This document shows positions 53,700 to 64,000 of a DNA stretch of 64,000 bases, one piece after another (the stretch's first letter is position 1; each line of letters begins with the position of its first letter). Where the stretch lies: NCBI GenBank assembly GCA_930367215.1, contig OV884059.1, forward strand, positions 248,867,803-248,931,802. The letters are read 5' to 3'. The stretch comes from Pollenia angustigena. Its lineage: Eukaryota; Arthropoda; Insecta; Diptera; Polleniidae. Made by a program: the position numbers and the translations under genes. The notes beneath the pieces are model-generated. The model made no database searches, had not been told where the DNA came from, and saw only the letters and a program-made list of their open reading frames with translations.

Positions 53700-54924
53700 T
53701 ATTCACCGTAGGTATGTATATCAATAAAAGGCAAGCCTATTAAATGCTCATAAATCAGCCTTATAAAATCTTTTACTTAAATAAACTTTGTTTTTTATTA
53801 ACCATCTTTTAAAATAAGCAAGTTTGATCAATAACTTTGTTTTTTTTCATAAATACAAACTTAGGTATTTTGTATGTACATAATTATTTTCAGTAACTAG
53901 TTACAGTTTTATTTATTATACCAATCAACACGAATGTTACGGTACGTATAGTTACTTTAATATAGAAAAGCCCTAACACAATTTTTTATTAAGTTCGATA
54001 AACAATTTAATGCCGTAAAAATTTTTTTCAATTTTATATGTCTTATAAAATTGTGTTATCGCTTATTGCGTTTAATGTTTTGAAATTTATTGCAAATAAG
54101 AGCTTTTTATTATAACTGAAAACAATAAAAATAAGGATAAAGGAAATACTTATACTAGTGGAATAAAAAGCCAGTTACCAATTGTAGAATATACTATTGT
54201 TAAGAGGTTCACTTTAAGTGGCACTGGGTATATTACTTTGCCAGTATTTCTAAATGCACTAGGAGCAGCCAGGCTCTGTGAAAATGTTCCAATGTTAAGG
54301 GGTGTTGGTGGTCTCTTGGTGAGGTTACTACGCCGAAACTAACGGCTCATCGGCGGCGTATTTTTCAGCTGATTTGGTTGGCTCAGCCGAATTTTGAATG
54401 CATTTTAAAAAATATTCGTTACTGAGACCTTACATTACATTATTAAGTGTTTGTTATATAATTGGGCAGCTCTGAATGTACCAAATATTTTTAATTTTTG
54501 GGTACTGACTATTTAATGTAAGTATTTTGTACCCAATACCTAAATATTTTTTTTTTAAGAAAGTTAGCGGTTGTTTGCGCCATTTAAATAAAAGTGAAAA
54601 ATAAGTTCAAACGTGCATAGTGAAAACTGAAATTTGTTAAAAAAAATTTGGTAAAGTTAAATTAAAAAATAAAGTTAATAAAGTTCCATCGTAACTAAAA
54701 AAAAAACTAAATAAACAAAACTAAAACTTAAGACTATAATCTTAAAAGAAAAAGTAATTTGCATATACCAAGTATAAAACAAATTGTTTTTTCCGCCATT
54801 GCTCCCGAGGCTTCCATTATTTGTAAAAAAATATAAAATATAAACTTAAAATCCAATTTGTGAGAAGAATATTTGAACAGGTAAAATTTTTTTTATTATG
54901 TATTAAAAATATTTATAATAAACT
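53700..54924. other. Intergenic stretch, no supported gene
   Basis: A less AT-rich piece at 54195-54380 (GGCACTGGGTATATTACTTTG to CGGCGGCGTATTTTTC, given by position) has no usable frame. The rest is AT-rich. Confidence 0.4.
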
Positions 54925-56190
54925 AGCATTTAACCCGCTACTTCGTTGGCGTCTTCTTTTTCTTCGTGGACATATCTGCATGCCAAAACTTATTTTCTCA
55001 TTCACTCAGGGCCTTGCATGTTTATCTTTCTAGGTCTTTCTAGGTCCAATACCAACTGAAATTCAAAAAGTACCAATCAAAGAATAAAAAAGTACCAAAA
55101 AGTTCATTCTTATAGATTCTCATCCATCCAGGACATTGCATATTGAAATTTATGTTTCTAGGTCCAATACTAAAGGAAATTCAAAAAGTACCAGTTAAAG
55201 AACAAAAAAGTACCAAAAAGTTCCGTCATAGATTCTTATCCACTCACGACATTGCATGTTGAATCTTATGTTTTTAGGTCCAACATAACGATAATTTAAA
55301 AAATACCAAAAAGTTAAGTAAAATATCAAATTTCCTCTATTCCCCCTTTTTGGTACTATTTTTCACCCCATTAAAGTATAAAAAATTTCAGTATTATAGT
55401 GGCAGCCCATAATTTAGTACGAATATTTCAAAAAATGGAGAAAAATGTTTTTAAAAAAAAAGTACCAAAAATAATTACGATTTTTACCCCTTAAATGTTC
55501 GAATTTCGAAAAAGTACCAAATTTATATTCGTATTTTTTTGATAAGTTTCGAATGCGGTATTAACTTTGTTTCTATGTTTATTGGTTCAAAAGATAGATG
55601 GGGTGTCAAAAAAGTACTAAAATTCAGATTTTACACGTTTACTCCCAAATAGGGCCAAATGTCAAAAAAGTACCGACACCTGTCCGCTTATTTTTCTAAA
55701 GAACTACGATAGGTATTAAATTTTTTTTGTATCTCTTTTAGTTTTGGAGATATAAGGTTACCGAATTTTCCCGTTTTTACCCTTTTTTACCCCCTAAACA
55801 TTCGAATTTCCAAAAATCCCGTCTTAGTGAATCGATTGGGAGTGACCAATCTAAAATTCAGATTTTACACGTTTACTCCCAAATAGGGCCAAATGTCAAA
55901 AAAGTACAGACACCTGTCCGCTTATTTTTCTAAAGAACTACGATAGGTATTAAATTTTTTTTGTATCTCTTTTAGTTTTGGAGATATAAGGTTACCGAAT
56001 TTTCCCGTTTTTACCCTTTTTTACCCCCTAAACATTCGAATTTCCAAAAATCCCGTCTTAGTGAATCGATTGGGAGTGACCAATCTCTGGTCCAAATTTC
56101 AAGTGGGTAGCTTCAGGCGTTTAGGCTGTGCGATGATAAATCAGTGAGTCAGTCAGTCAGTAACGTTACAATTTTATATATATAGATATA
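54925..56190. repeat. Dispersed repeat with AAAAAGTACC motifs and a 234-bp tandem duplication
   Basis: It starts ACTAGCATTTAACCCGC and ends TTATATATATAGATAT after TCAGTCAGTCAGTAACG. AAAAAGTACC recurs about ten times. 55618-55851 is repeated almost exactly at 55852-56085. The start and end style resembles a widespread non-coding arthropod repeat; I cannot name it. Confidence 0.7.
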
Positions 56191-56457
56191 TATTTTCATA
56201 AAATCGTGAACTAGAAACTAACCTACATACTTAATATATCGAGGGTTATTTATCAAATAGTGCTATCAGGAAAATCACAATTTTACAGGAAAGCGAAAAT
56301 CTGTTTTTTTCGATAATGCTAAGTGTATTAACTAAACTTTATTTTACAAAGTTATTAAAAAACAACGTTCCAATCATACATATGTTAATTTTATCGATTT
56401 GAGCATTGAAATAAGCAGAAAGCACTATTTGAAAATGGGCTGTAATGAAAAGGCTTA

Positions 56458-57313
56458 AATCTAGTTTAGGAACGCACACCCAAATAAAAAAAAAGTACCT
56501 AGGGTGATAAAAAATGGAAAAATAAGAAGAAAAAATAGAAGAAAAATATTGGCGCAAACGCTTAGTTTTCGAGTTATGGCCGTATTAAGTTTTCAAATCT
56601 AAGTTCGATTTCACAATATATTTCTAAAGTTATATGGCCAAAAGTAATATTTTGTTGGTTTTTTACCGTATTTCTTGCTATTCAGAAAAGTTTTAGTTAG
56701 CGAAGCCGGTGTTTGTTATACCAAAGAGGAGAAAATCCTTGCGCCCGGCCGAAGGCCGGCTATGCAGAGAAGATTAAGTTAGCGAAGCCGGTATTTGTCA
56801 TACCATAGAGGAGAAAATCCTTACGCCCGGCCGAAGGCCGGCTATGCAGAGAAGCTTTAGTTAGCGAAGCCGGTGTTTGTTATACCATAGAAGAGAAAAT
56901 CCTTGCGCCCGGTCGAAGGCCGGCTATGCATAGAAGCTTTAGTTAGCATGAAGTTCTTGTTTGCGACATTGGTGTTTGTTATTTTATAAAATTTGTATTA
57001 CACTTTTCTTTAAATAAATTATACACTTAGTACACACAAACTGTAATGTGCGCTTAAGAGTTAATTTTTTTTAATAAATTCTATATATCCAGAAAGATCT
57101 AGTCAAAACCTTCAAAATGAGACCAATATTACCCATATAGCTTTAGAAATGTAATGGAAAATCGCACATATATATGAAAACTTAAAACGTTCATAACTCG
57201 AAAACTAAGCGTTTGCGCCAATATTTTTATTTAATTTTTTCTTCTTATTTTTAAATTTTCTATCACCCTAGGTACTATTTTTTTTATTTGGGTGTGCGTG
57301 CCTAAACTAGATT
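56458..57313. repeat. Long inverted repeat around a tandem satellite
   Basis: 56458-56597 mirrors 57176-57313 (CTAGTTTAGG, CACACCCAAATAAAAAAAA, TAGGGTGATA and CGCAAACGCTTAGTTTTCGAG blocks). The arms of about 140 bp enclose the 82-bp repeats. This is a fold-back type element. Confidence 0.85.
56700..56945 (+). repeat. Three tandem 82-bp units with a GC-rich palindrome
   Basis: The units are 56700-56781, 56782-56863 and 56864-56945. Each holds GCCCGGCCGAAGGCCGGC (or one base off), a strong hairpin with loop GAA, in otherwise AT-rich DNA. Each also starts GCGAAGCCGGT. Confidence 0.92.
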
Positions 57314-58380
57314 TGTTCCAATGAAAACTATTTGAGACTTAAATTTAAGTAACACGATTTTTAATTAAAAAAATTAGTAAAATTTAAAGAAACGTGTAAT
57401 CATGTTAACAGAACCAAAGTTAAAATTTTACACTAACGTTTATTGAAAAGCAATAAATAAGTAAATTTTATCCGCATATTTTAAATTATTATAAAAATAA
57501 TGATATTCTTGGAAATGCATCCGTTTGCTAAGTTGAAAGGAATATCTTTTATAAACGGTTGGTCCGATTGGAATGCAGTTTGAGTTGACAATTAAAAAGT
57601 TGTAGTTGAGTTTTAGTCTTGGATTTGAGGTCTATAGACTTAGCAGGAGAGGTGCTAAAGGTTCCCAAATTAATCCTTAATTCTTAATTTAAGCCGGATG
57701 CTATAAATAATTTTTTAGTGAAATGCGCTTGCCGAGTTCTTCATAATTTATATTTAGTCTAGTATTTTGGAAATATAAGACTTAACTTTATCATAATTTG
57801 TTTGAAATATTTTTTTGTGAATTATTAACAAGATTTTGTTTGTCGAGTTTAAATCCCAATTTTTATTTTTGATAATTTAATGTTGATGAAATAAGCTGGT
57901 TGCCTAGGCCAGACCATCGGGAAACTTCATCCAAAGATTTTAGAAAAACTAAAATTTTATAATATCATGTAAATGTTGGCCATGACTTCGTCTGAGGTGG
58001 TCCATTCGGACGGTTTAATTTTGGGCGACTTCTTCGAGTTAGTATGACCGATATGTTTATAATAATTGTTCAATATAAATACTAAGACCCGTGCTTGGTA
58101 GCCATTATATTTAAAAAAACACTAATTTTTGGGTATTTTCGGCTGTTTTTTGGGAATTGTGGGATTCGTTTTGTAAGTTTAATATAAATTTAAGCTAATT
58201 TGTATTTAGCATTAAAACATGTATTTACTTGTAAAATTCCATTAAATAATATTTGCTAACAAAAATGTATTGCATAAATAAAAATTTTCATTGTTTACAA
58301 AAACTCAAAAACAAATTTTTTGCAGTTTATTATATGAAGTAATATTTTTTATGTAGATAGAACTTTAAAAAAAAAAATTA
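57314..58380. other. AT-rich intergenic stretch
   Basis: No gene. 57893-57945 (GCTGGTTGCCTAGGCCAGACC...) repeats the scrap at 47825. Confidence 0.45.
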
Positions 58381-58673
58381 ATCGTGTGCAAGGCGAATTC
58401 ATTACAGGTAATCTCGGTACTACAACAAGTACAACTTTACAAAAACCACAAGCAATTTGTTTTTGTTAAATCATTGTACAATGTCAAAAACAAATGACGT
58501 AAGGCGAAAAATTAAATATGAAGGTAAACAAAGGCGAATTCATTAATCAGTAATAATAATAATTTTTTAATAAAATACATGCTGCAAATGAGCAAAACTT
58601 TATTAAAATGTTTGCAGAAAAGTGATTGGTGAAAAAAAAATTAATCCCAAGGCGGTTAAAACAATGCAGACAG

Positions 58674-58998
58674 GGGGGCTACTCTCTATTGCGATGCGAA
58701 AGAAAATTGTAGCAAATCTAGCGATTGGTACTCTTCAATACGTTTGCGCATGTGTCTTTCGCATCTTTTAATTTTTTTTCTTTTCGTAAATCATCACTTT
58801 ATTTTATTTAAATTTTCCAATTTCAAATATTTTTACACACTTTGGCATTTCATTACAGTAAATCCGCGCCATCTTTAATTTTTATAACCACTATCGCTTC
58901 ATTTTTTAGAAAATTTTGCGAAAGTGATAGAGAGTACCAAGATGGCATTTAGCTTTCGCATCGAAATTGTTTTCGCATCGCAATAGAGAGTAGACCCC
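58674..58998. mobile_element. 325-bp MITE inside the P-like element
   Basis: GGGGGCTACTCTCTATTGCG at the left mirrors CGCAATAGAGAGTAGACCCC at the right, with CAG on both sides. AT-rich inside. The end and 3-bp TSD resemble the MITE at 26281. Confidence 0.82.
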
Positions 58999-59149
58999 CA
59001 GGTTTTTTTTACAAAGAAAGTGTTTATTTACACTATATACATAGTGAAGTAAATGAAATAAGTAGTTGCGTGTTGTTATTGGCCGGGTTATGATTATGCT
59101 TTACTTTGCTTTGGCCCTAGACCCACCTTAAAGTTTACCGATCGACGCA

Positions 59150-59742
59150 ATACCACTTTCTGAATCAATCTAACGATATCCGTCCGTCCGGGTGGCTGGC
59201 AATGTAAGCCTTTTGCAGTACAGGTTGGAATTTTGGAGAATATTTGATGAAATTTGGCACATAAGTTGTTATTGGCACGAGGACCAAGTCTATTGAAAAT
59301 GGGGCGAATCGATCCAAAATTTCACATAACACGAATACAAGTTTCTTTCCGGAATGGGGTCTTAAACCGTCTTTTTGCGTTGGTTTTAAGATTAAATTGG
59401 CTCCAAACTTATTTTATAGCAATCAAAACCATCTACCAAATGTTATTGGAATCGGTTCATATTTGACCACAGCTCCCATACAAATACTATTCCCGAATAC
59501 AGCTTTTAGTGCCATAACTTCCTAATAAATTATGGTATCTGGTGGGTCTATAGGTCCCATATAAACCCCCTTCCTAAAATCAATTAAAAGCAAACAAATT
59601 TCATAAAGATTATGAACATGAACATACATGTTAACCTCCAAACATAATTTTGTTCTGATGTGTACCCAAATAGGGTTTATACCGTGGTGTAGGGTATCAT
59701 GGTCGGGCTTGACCGACTATTCTTTCTTACTTGTTTTAGTTC
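59150..59742 (-). repeat. CAAGTAAGA-type dispersed repeat, inverted copy
   Basis: On the minus strand it begins AAAACAAGTAAGAAAGAATAG and GATACCCTACACCA, and runs to a CCGGACGGACGG stretch near 59180. The 70-codon frame inside (59254) has no domain. Same class as 37379. Confidence 0.6.
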
Positions 59743-60328
59743 CATATCTCAATAACAATTAAAAACAATAAAAATTATTCCTAAAAAGGATAGCTTATAA
59801 AAGAAATGCAAAATGGCAATTAGTTTATTTCGAATTTTTTGGTTTTGAAAGAACACATCAATTTAGGTTAGAAAATCAAAACATAAAAACAAGTTAATAC
59901 GGTAGTATTAAATGAATTACATATATAAAGTAAAAGTAGTACCAAAATTAATCATTTATTTTTAGTAAGACTAAACAACAATCAACAATAGTTTTGAACA
60001 TTAGTTAAAATTAAAAACAAGTAAATATAACGCTAGTATGAAATGAATTATATAAAGTATAAGTAGTACCAAAATTAATCATGTAGTATATTAAAAAAAA
60101 AAATAATAAAATAAGGAAGGTTAATGTTATTCATTAAATTAAAAAAACAAATAGTTTTTAGTATAACTAAATAATATTGAACAAGCATTAAACATTAGAT
60201 AATAATTGGTACATATGTATATCCAAAATAGGTCTATTTATATTCAGGTACGTGGTGGGAAAATGTTTTGTTTTGCTCTTCTTGCATTTTGCCTTGTAAG
60301 GAAAAAAAATTTAAATTAATTAACAGTC

Positions 60329-60473
60329 AATCCCACGATGAAACGAGTTAACGTTTGCATAGAAAATAACGTTTAAAACAAAAACAAATTTAAGAAAATT
60401 TAAATTTAAGAATTTGTTTTTGTTTTAAATGTAATTTTCTATGCGACCGTTAACGTGTGACAACGTAGGATTC
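60329..60473. mobile_element. 145-bp palindromic MITE in the P-like element
   Basis: GTTAACGTTTGCATAGAAAA at the left mirrors TTTTCTATGCGACCGTTAAC at the right, and similarity extends outward about 20 bases with mismatches. The centre also folds (AAAACAAAAACAAATT and its complement). Confidence 0.7.
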
Positions 60474-60533
60474 GGTGTAAGTTTTGCTTTGTTAGTAATT
60501 TTAATTTTCAAATATTTTAATACTTACATACAT

Positions 60534-61858
60534 TTAAAGTTTTATTTTGAGAAACTTGGAAGATACTTTTCTCTGCTTACATTTTTGAATTCTTAACCTC
60601 CGATTAAGGTGTTTTATACGAAAATAAATTCGACATTTGAAAAAAAATTGTTTTACGTTTTCAGGTAGCTGAACAAAAGTGCTACTTTGCAACAAGTCAC
60701 GCTTAAGATGCTGGCAATGGGATATTTCTGTTCCATTCTTCTTATGGAATATTGCCTCTAATATTTTAATTTTAGCGAGGAAGCTTTGACTCGGTTTTCT
60801 TAGGGAAACTTTAGACACTTGGTCGACCCAAGTAAATGAACTCTCCAGACTTTCATATTCTTCAAGATTTAGCTTTTTAATAATATAGCCCGATACATAC
60901 TCTAAAGCATCCTCTTGAAGAATACCAATGTCTTGGAAATTTGATTCGTCTAAGTCGACAAGTTCCACTTCCTCCAGCAGTTCATTCGCTTCCCCTGGCA
61001 GTTCTTCCATTACTTCCAAAAGCTCTTCAATAACATTTTCTTTTCCTTCTTCTACTGACATTAAACTTGAGGTGGACGCGTTGATCCATTCAGAAGTGTC
61101 AACCTCTACATTTCCGGTGGCATTAATATGTTCTGTATTTCTTGCTTTAAAAAGAAAACACTTCTAAGACACTTCTTTAAGAAATAAAATTTAATTTCAA
61201 ATAAGCTACCCAAGATGTACTTTCGAAGCCGATATTTGAAATCTCTTGGTGAAGGATGGTCATTTAAACCACCTTTGCTTCTCTTGCAGAAAAAACTTCC
61301 CAAGAAAAGGAACTGTCAAAAAAGGGCTCCGTCATGATTTGGTTGTTGTTGTTGTTGTAACAGCTCGACTTGTATTGGTGTGGCTGAGTTGACAATCTTT
61401 GGTCGGCGCAGTTGATGCTCCTAGTCGTTCGGGTGTTTTGGCTTAAAAAATCATATTCAATAATTTAGTTATTAAAGACGTTGCAGGAGGATTCATAAAC
61501 AGATAGGTACATACATAAAGCATATGTCTATACTTACCAATTATTTAAAATATTTTCGTTATTTGTTTGAACTATAGTGTGTTCCTGTACGCTGCAGGAG
61601 CTAATATGTTCATTTGGTGAAGAATTTGTTTTTTAAGAAATGGTATTAGTATTAAAGATGCATATACATAAATACTTACTCTTCGTGCTCTTGTACAAAA
61701 GGCTCTGCGTTTGGCAAAAGTAACATTTTCTTTTCCGTGCGTATAATACTCGCCGGTCGAAAATGTTCCGGACATAAAAGTGCCGACGCTGCAAAACCTT
61801 TCCCACAAATTTCGCCCCACTTTATTCTGCGTTTCTTACACAAGGAACACTTACGCAT
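60534..61858 (-). pseudogene. P-type transposase remnant, catalytic core missing
   Basis: The N-terminal frame (61858-61676) reads MRKCSLCKKRR...LCPEHF...LLPNAEPFV: a C2CH THAP-like finger, shorter than usual between the two Cys pairs, followed by a GTAAGT donor. A broken middle follows (61440-61330). GGLNDHPSPRDFKYRLRKYILG-like sequence at about 61240-61300 and the 175-codon frame 61061-60534 (DALEYVSGYIIKKL, RKPSQSFLAKIKILEAIF, FKCRIYFRIKHLNRRLR) match the C-terminal part of P and THAP9 proteins. The DDE core expected between them is absent, so it cannot cut DNA but might bind ends. Confidence 0.75.
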
Positions 61859-62387
61859 TTTTAAATTTTTTCAAATTTATTTTCCGTTATTTTTTTCGAC
61901 ATATATATTTTCCGGTGTAAACTATTTTTTCACAAGGAACACTTACAATTGGATTTTCACTGTATTTTAAATTAATTTTTATTACACTTTTTTACTTTTT
62001 TTTAAATTTATTTTTTTATGTTAAAACGTTTTTCCATGCATGCTGAAGTTTTTAACTTAAATGCAAACAAAAATCATAAACAAATTTTGACATCCAACAA
62101 TGATGAGGCGAAAAAATAAAGTTATCACCTGGGCTTATAAGACCACCTGTAATAAATTCGCCTTGATCGTGTGTGTTTAGATAGCACAATACAATATTTA
62201 TGAAAAAAAACGCCTTGGGAATTTTTTTTTCTAATTTGAATGACAGATGACCCTTCAGTTAGTGAACTCGTTTCTATAAAAAACACATTTTTGAAAAATT
62301 GCAGATAGCACTATTTGAAAAATAACCCTCGATATCACAAACCAGAGCTGTAAATAAATCATTAATTTTTGGTTTTAATTCCTTCGT

Positions 62388-62646
62388 CTGAGTTCATACG
62401 GCTCATGTCTTATTGACAAGTCTGCTACTTTATAGGCGAGAGGGAAGAGGGGAAAAGAAACGAGTACACAGATGCATGTACTGTCTTTACGTTTTGCTTT
62501 TTCATTCGTTGTTTAATTATGTTATTATTTTCAATATCAAAAAAGCACATGTCGTCAACATGACATGAATCATTTGAAAGCCAATTCATGTTCAAAGAAG
62601 AAAAAGGAAGAATCTTGTCAGTAAGGCATGAGCTGTATGAACTCAG
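62388..62646. mobile_element. 259-bp MITE, family also at 33388
   Basis: CTGAGTTCATACGGCTCATG at the left mirrors CATGAGCTGTATGAACTCAG at the right. Inside it shares the CACAGATGCATGTACTGTC stretch with 33388-33534. Confidence 0.85.
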
Positions 62647-62649
62647 GCT

Positions 62650-64000
62650 TACGAATTAGCTTAATTTTGAATTAATTCATTTCACAGCAAAAAATAATTA
62701 AATTAAATTTGAATCAATTCAAACGAATTAGGCAGAAATGAATTTCAATTCGTTTCTAATTCAAATGAATCTGTAAAATGAATTGCAATTCATTTTACAG
62801 ATTCATTTGAATTGAATTGATTTTGAGTTCATATAACACTCTTTTAGTAAATGAAGTGTTCAATACAAAAAGTAAACAAATTTTTCCAATTGTAGTAAAA
62901 GTGTAATAAGAATTTCGAGTAATGGTAGAATAAGTACAAGGTACAGTCATTAGAAATTTTGTTCTCAATTTTAAAACCCATACATACAACGTCAGACAAA
63001 AGAAAATAAGTAAACAAATTTAAACAATAAAATTAATTTGACATTACATGGGAAAATAATGACAACTCTCCCTAATGAACATACCTGGTACTTATTATAC
63101 CATGGAGTAAACGAACACAGCTTTGACAGTAAAAAATGTGATGTTGAGATTCAAAGTTGCTAGGATCTTTAAAATTCGATTAAAAATTTAAAAAAAGTAA
63201 TTTTCCACAATATACAAATAAGAGTTTATTTAAACACAAAATTATTGTTAAACATACCTTTAATCATATTTTCATACTATTTGTTTAAAATAAAAATGTA
63301 AGGTTCTTTTAGCAAATAAACAAAATTCTCCCATTTATATAGGATTTTCGCCGATACCTAATAGTTCAATTCCTATTCTTCCGCTACTAGCAATTCCAGT
63401 ATATCGCCCCCTAACCGCGAAAATAACGTAAGCGACAAAAATCAAATTTTACGGGAGAGATCTTTTTTATTTTATTTTATATAAATTTTGTATGAAATTT
63501 ATTATCATAGGAATTCCATATCTAATAATTGTTTGTCTTTGGACTTTACTAGGTGATATACAAATCGAGCTTGCTGTCTTTTACAAAAAAAATTAGTTGA
63601 ATAACAAAACGACAGAGATGCTTAATGTACTTACAAGGTTAATTGAAAAGAGTTGGAAATGAATTGCTAATTCTTTTTTCTAATTCATTTGAATGAATTC
63701 AAAATCAATTCATTTCAAATGAATCTGTAAAATCAATTGCAATTCACTTTAGCAAATTCATTTGAATTGGAAACGAATTGCAATTCATTTGAATTTGTCA
63801 GTTCGGTTTGTGCTTTGTTGTGATACAGACGTGTATTTTAGCCCCGCATACGATTTGAACTATTAATTAATCACATTTGATTTTGTAATATAAGCAGCGA
63901 ATGGACGCTTAAAAAAAATAATATACATATTTTGTTATTTAAATTATTTAACATAATAGTGAACAATTTAAAACGATAAAATTAAATAAAATAAAACAGT
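62650..64000. repeat. AT-rich end with AATTCATTTGAATT palindrome clusters
   Basis: No gene. Two clusters (62655-62825 and 63655-63800) are built of overlapping AATTCATTTGAATT and AATTGCAATTCATTTTAC units in both directions; they may be ends of one element family about 1 kb apart. 63400-63510 is a solo end of the mariner-type MITE at 53434. The remainder is featureless. Confidence 0.55.

Larger units (their letters stand above)
58389..62165 (-). mobile_element. P-superfamily DNA transposon, internally deleted
   Basis: The ends CAAGGCGAATTCATTACAGG and, inverted, CAAGGCGAATTTATTACAGG lie between perfect 8-bp copies of ATCGTGTG (58381-58388 and 62166-62173). An 8-bp TSD fits the P superfamily, and the minus strand encodes THAP-like and P-type C-terminal pieces. 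It is 3.8 kb and holds a MITE and a CAAGTAAGA repeat. Related ends occur at 34853, 34931, 35630 and 47800. Confidence 0.88.
56239..62332. mobile_element. Possible 6.1-kb element with TCGAGGGTTATT ends
   Basis: TCGAGGGTTATTTATC...AAATAGTGCTATC at the left is mirrored at 62303-62332, and each end lies next to TA. The P-like element and the inverted-arm satellite lie inside. It could be one mariner-type element full of insertions, or two unrelated solo ends of one family. Confidence 0.45.

Noticed and set aside
1..64000. CRISPR arrays, operons or bacterial genes
   Set aside because: The tandem repeats seen (82 bp, 234 bp, 83 bp, 45 bp) have no spacers, and all coding sequence is from eukaryotic transposable elements.

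Overview
The window looks like a repeat-dense, roughly 70% AT stretch of a higher-fly (probably calyptrate dipteran) nuclear genome. The evidence is the eukaryotic element set (BEL/Pao and Ty3/gypsy LTR elements, a LINE with a PHD-finger ORF1, two PIF/Harbinger elements, a piggyBac, a P-superfamily element, many MITEs) and the dispersed 'CAAGTAAGA...' repeat that, from memory, is common in fly genomes. The species is inference. I found no host gene that I can support. Nearly every recognisable reading frame belongs to a transposable element, and most are broken.

Layout. 1-2338: AT-rich, no gene. 2339-3760 (-): a LINE copy lacking its 3' part. 4028-33387 (+): a rearranged BEL/Pao array holding four near-identical gag-protease blocks (4028, 6056, 20032 and 22265 onward) and a broken pol (30440-33387). 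All four blocks share the same early protease stop. The three that keep the active-site segment share the same lost catalytic motif, so the array probably grew by DNA duplication of a dead copy. Nested in it are Gypsy-1 (8813-20031, -, target-site duplication GTTC), which itself holds Gypsy-2 (11209-17087, +, TSD ATAT, LTRs differing at 3 of 409 sites), and Harbinger-1 (24160-30436, TSD ATT). Harbinger-1 holds a piggyBac (25823-28719, TTAA on both sides), a hAT-like MITE and an apparently intact four-exon Myb/SANT-like gene (28798-29771, -).

33388-35366: MITE remnants. 35367-40639: Harbinger-2 (TSD TAA) with a damaged transposase, a two-exon Myb-like gene with two compensating homopolymer shifts, and a nested fold-back element. 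42600-46840 (+): a nearly full-length LINE with ORF1, a once-frameshifted ORF2 and a 30-A tail. 46972-58380: MITEs, a tRNA-like short repeat family, an 82-bp tandem repeat inside a long inverted repeat, and a 234-bp tandem duplication. 58389-62165: a P-superfamily element with a perfect 8-bp TSD (ATCGTGTG), THAP-like N-terminal and C-terminal transposase pieces but no catalytic core. 62174-64000: MITE and palindromic repeat debris.

How the parts work together: this is a layered record of insertions. Orders can be read from which element interrupts which: Pao, then Gypsy-1, then Gypsy-2; Pao, then Harbinger-1, then piggyBac, then MITEs. The two Harbingers keep the usual two-gene plan (DDE transposase plus a Myb-like DNA-binding partner transcribed towards it). 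Small elements sharing ends with Harbinger-2 and with the P-like element look like their non-autonomous dependants.
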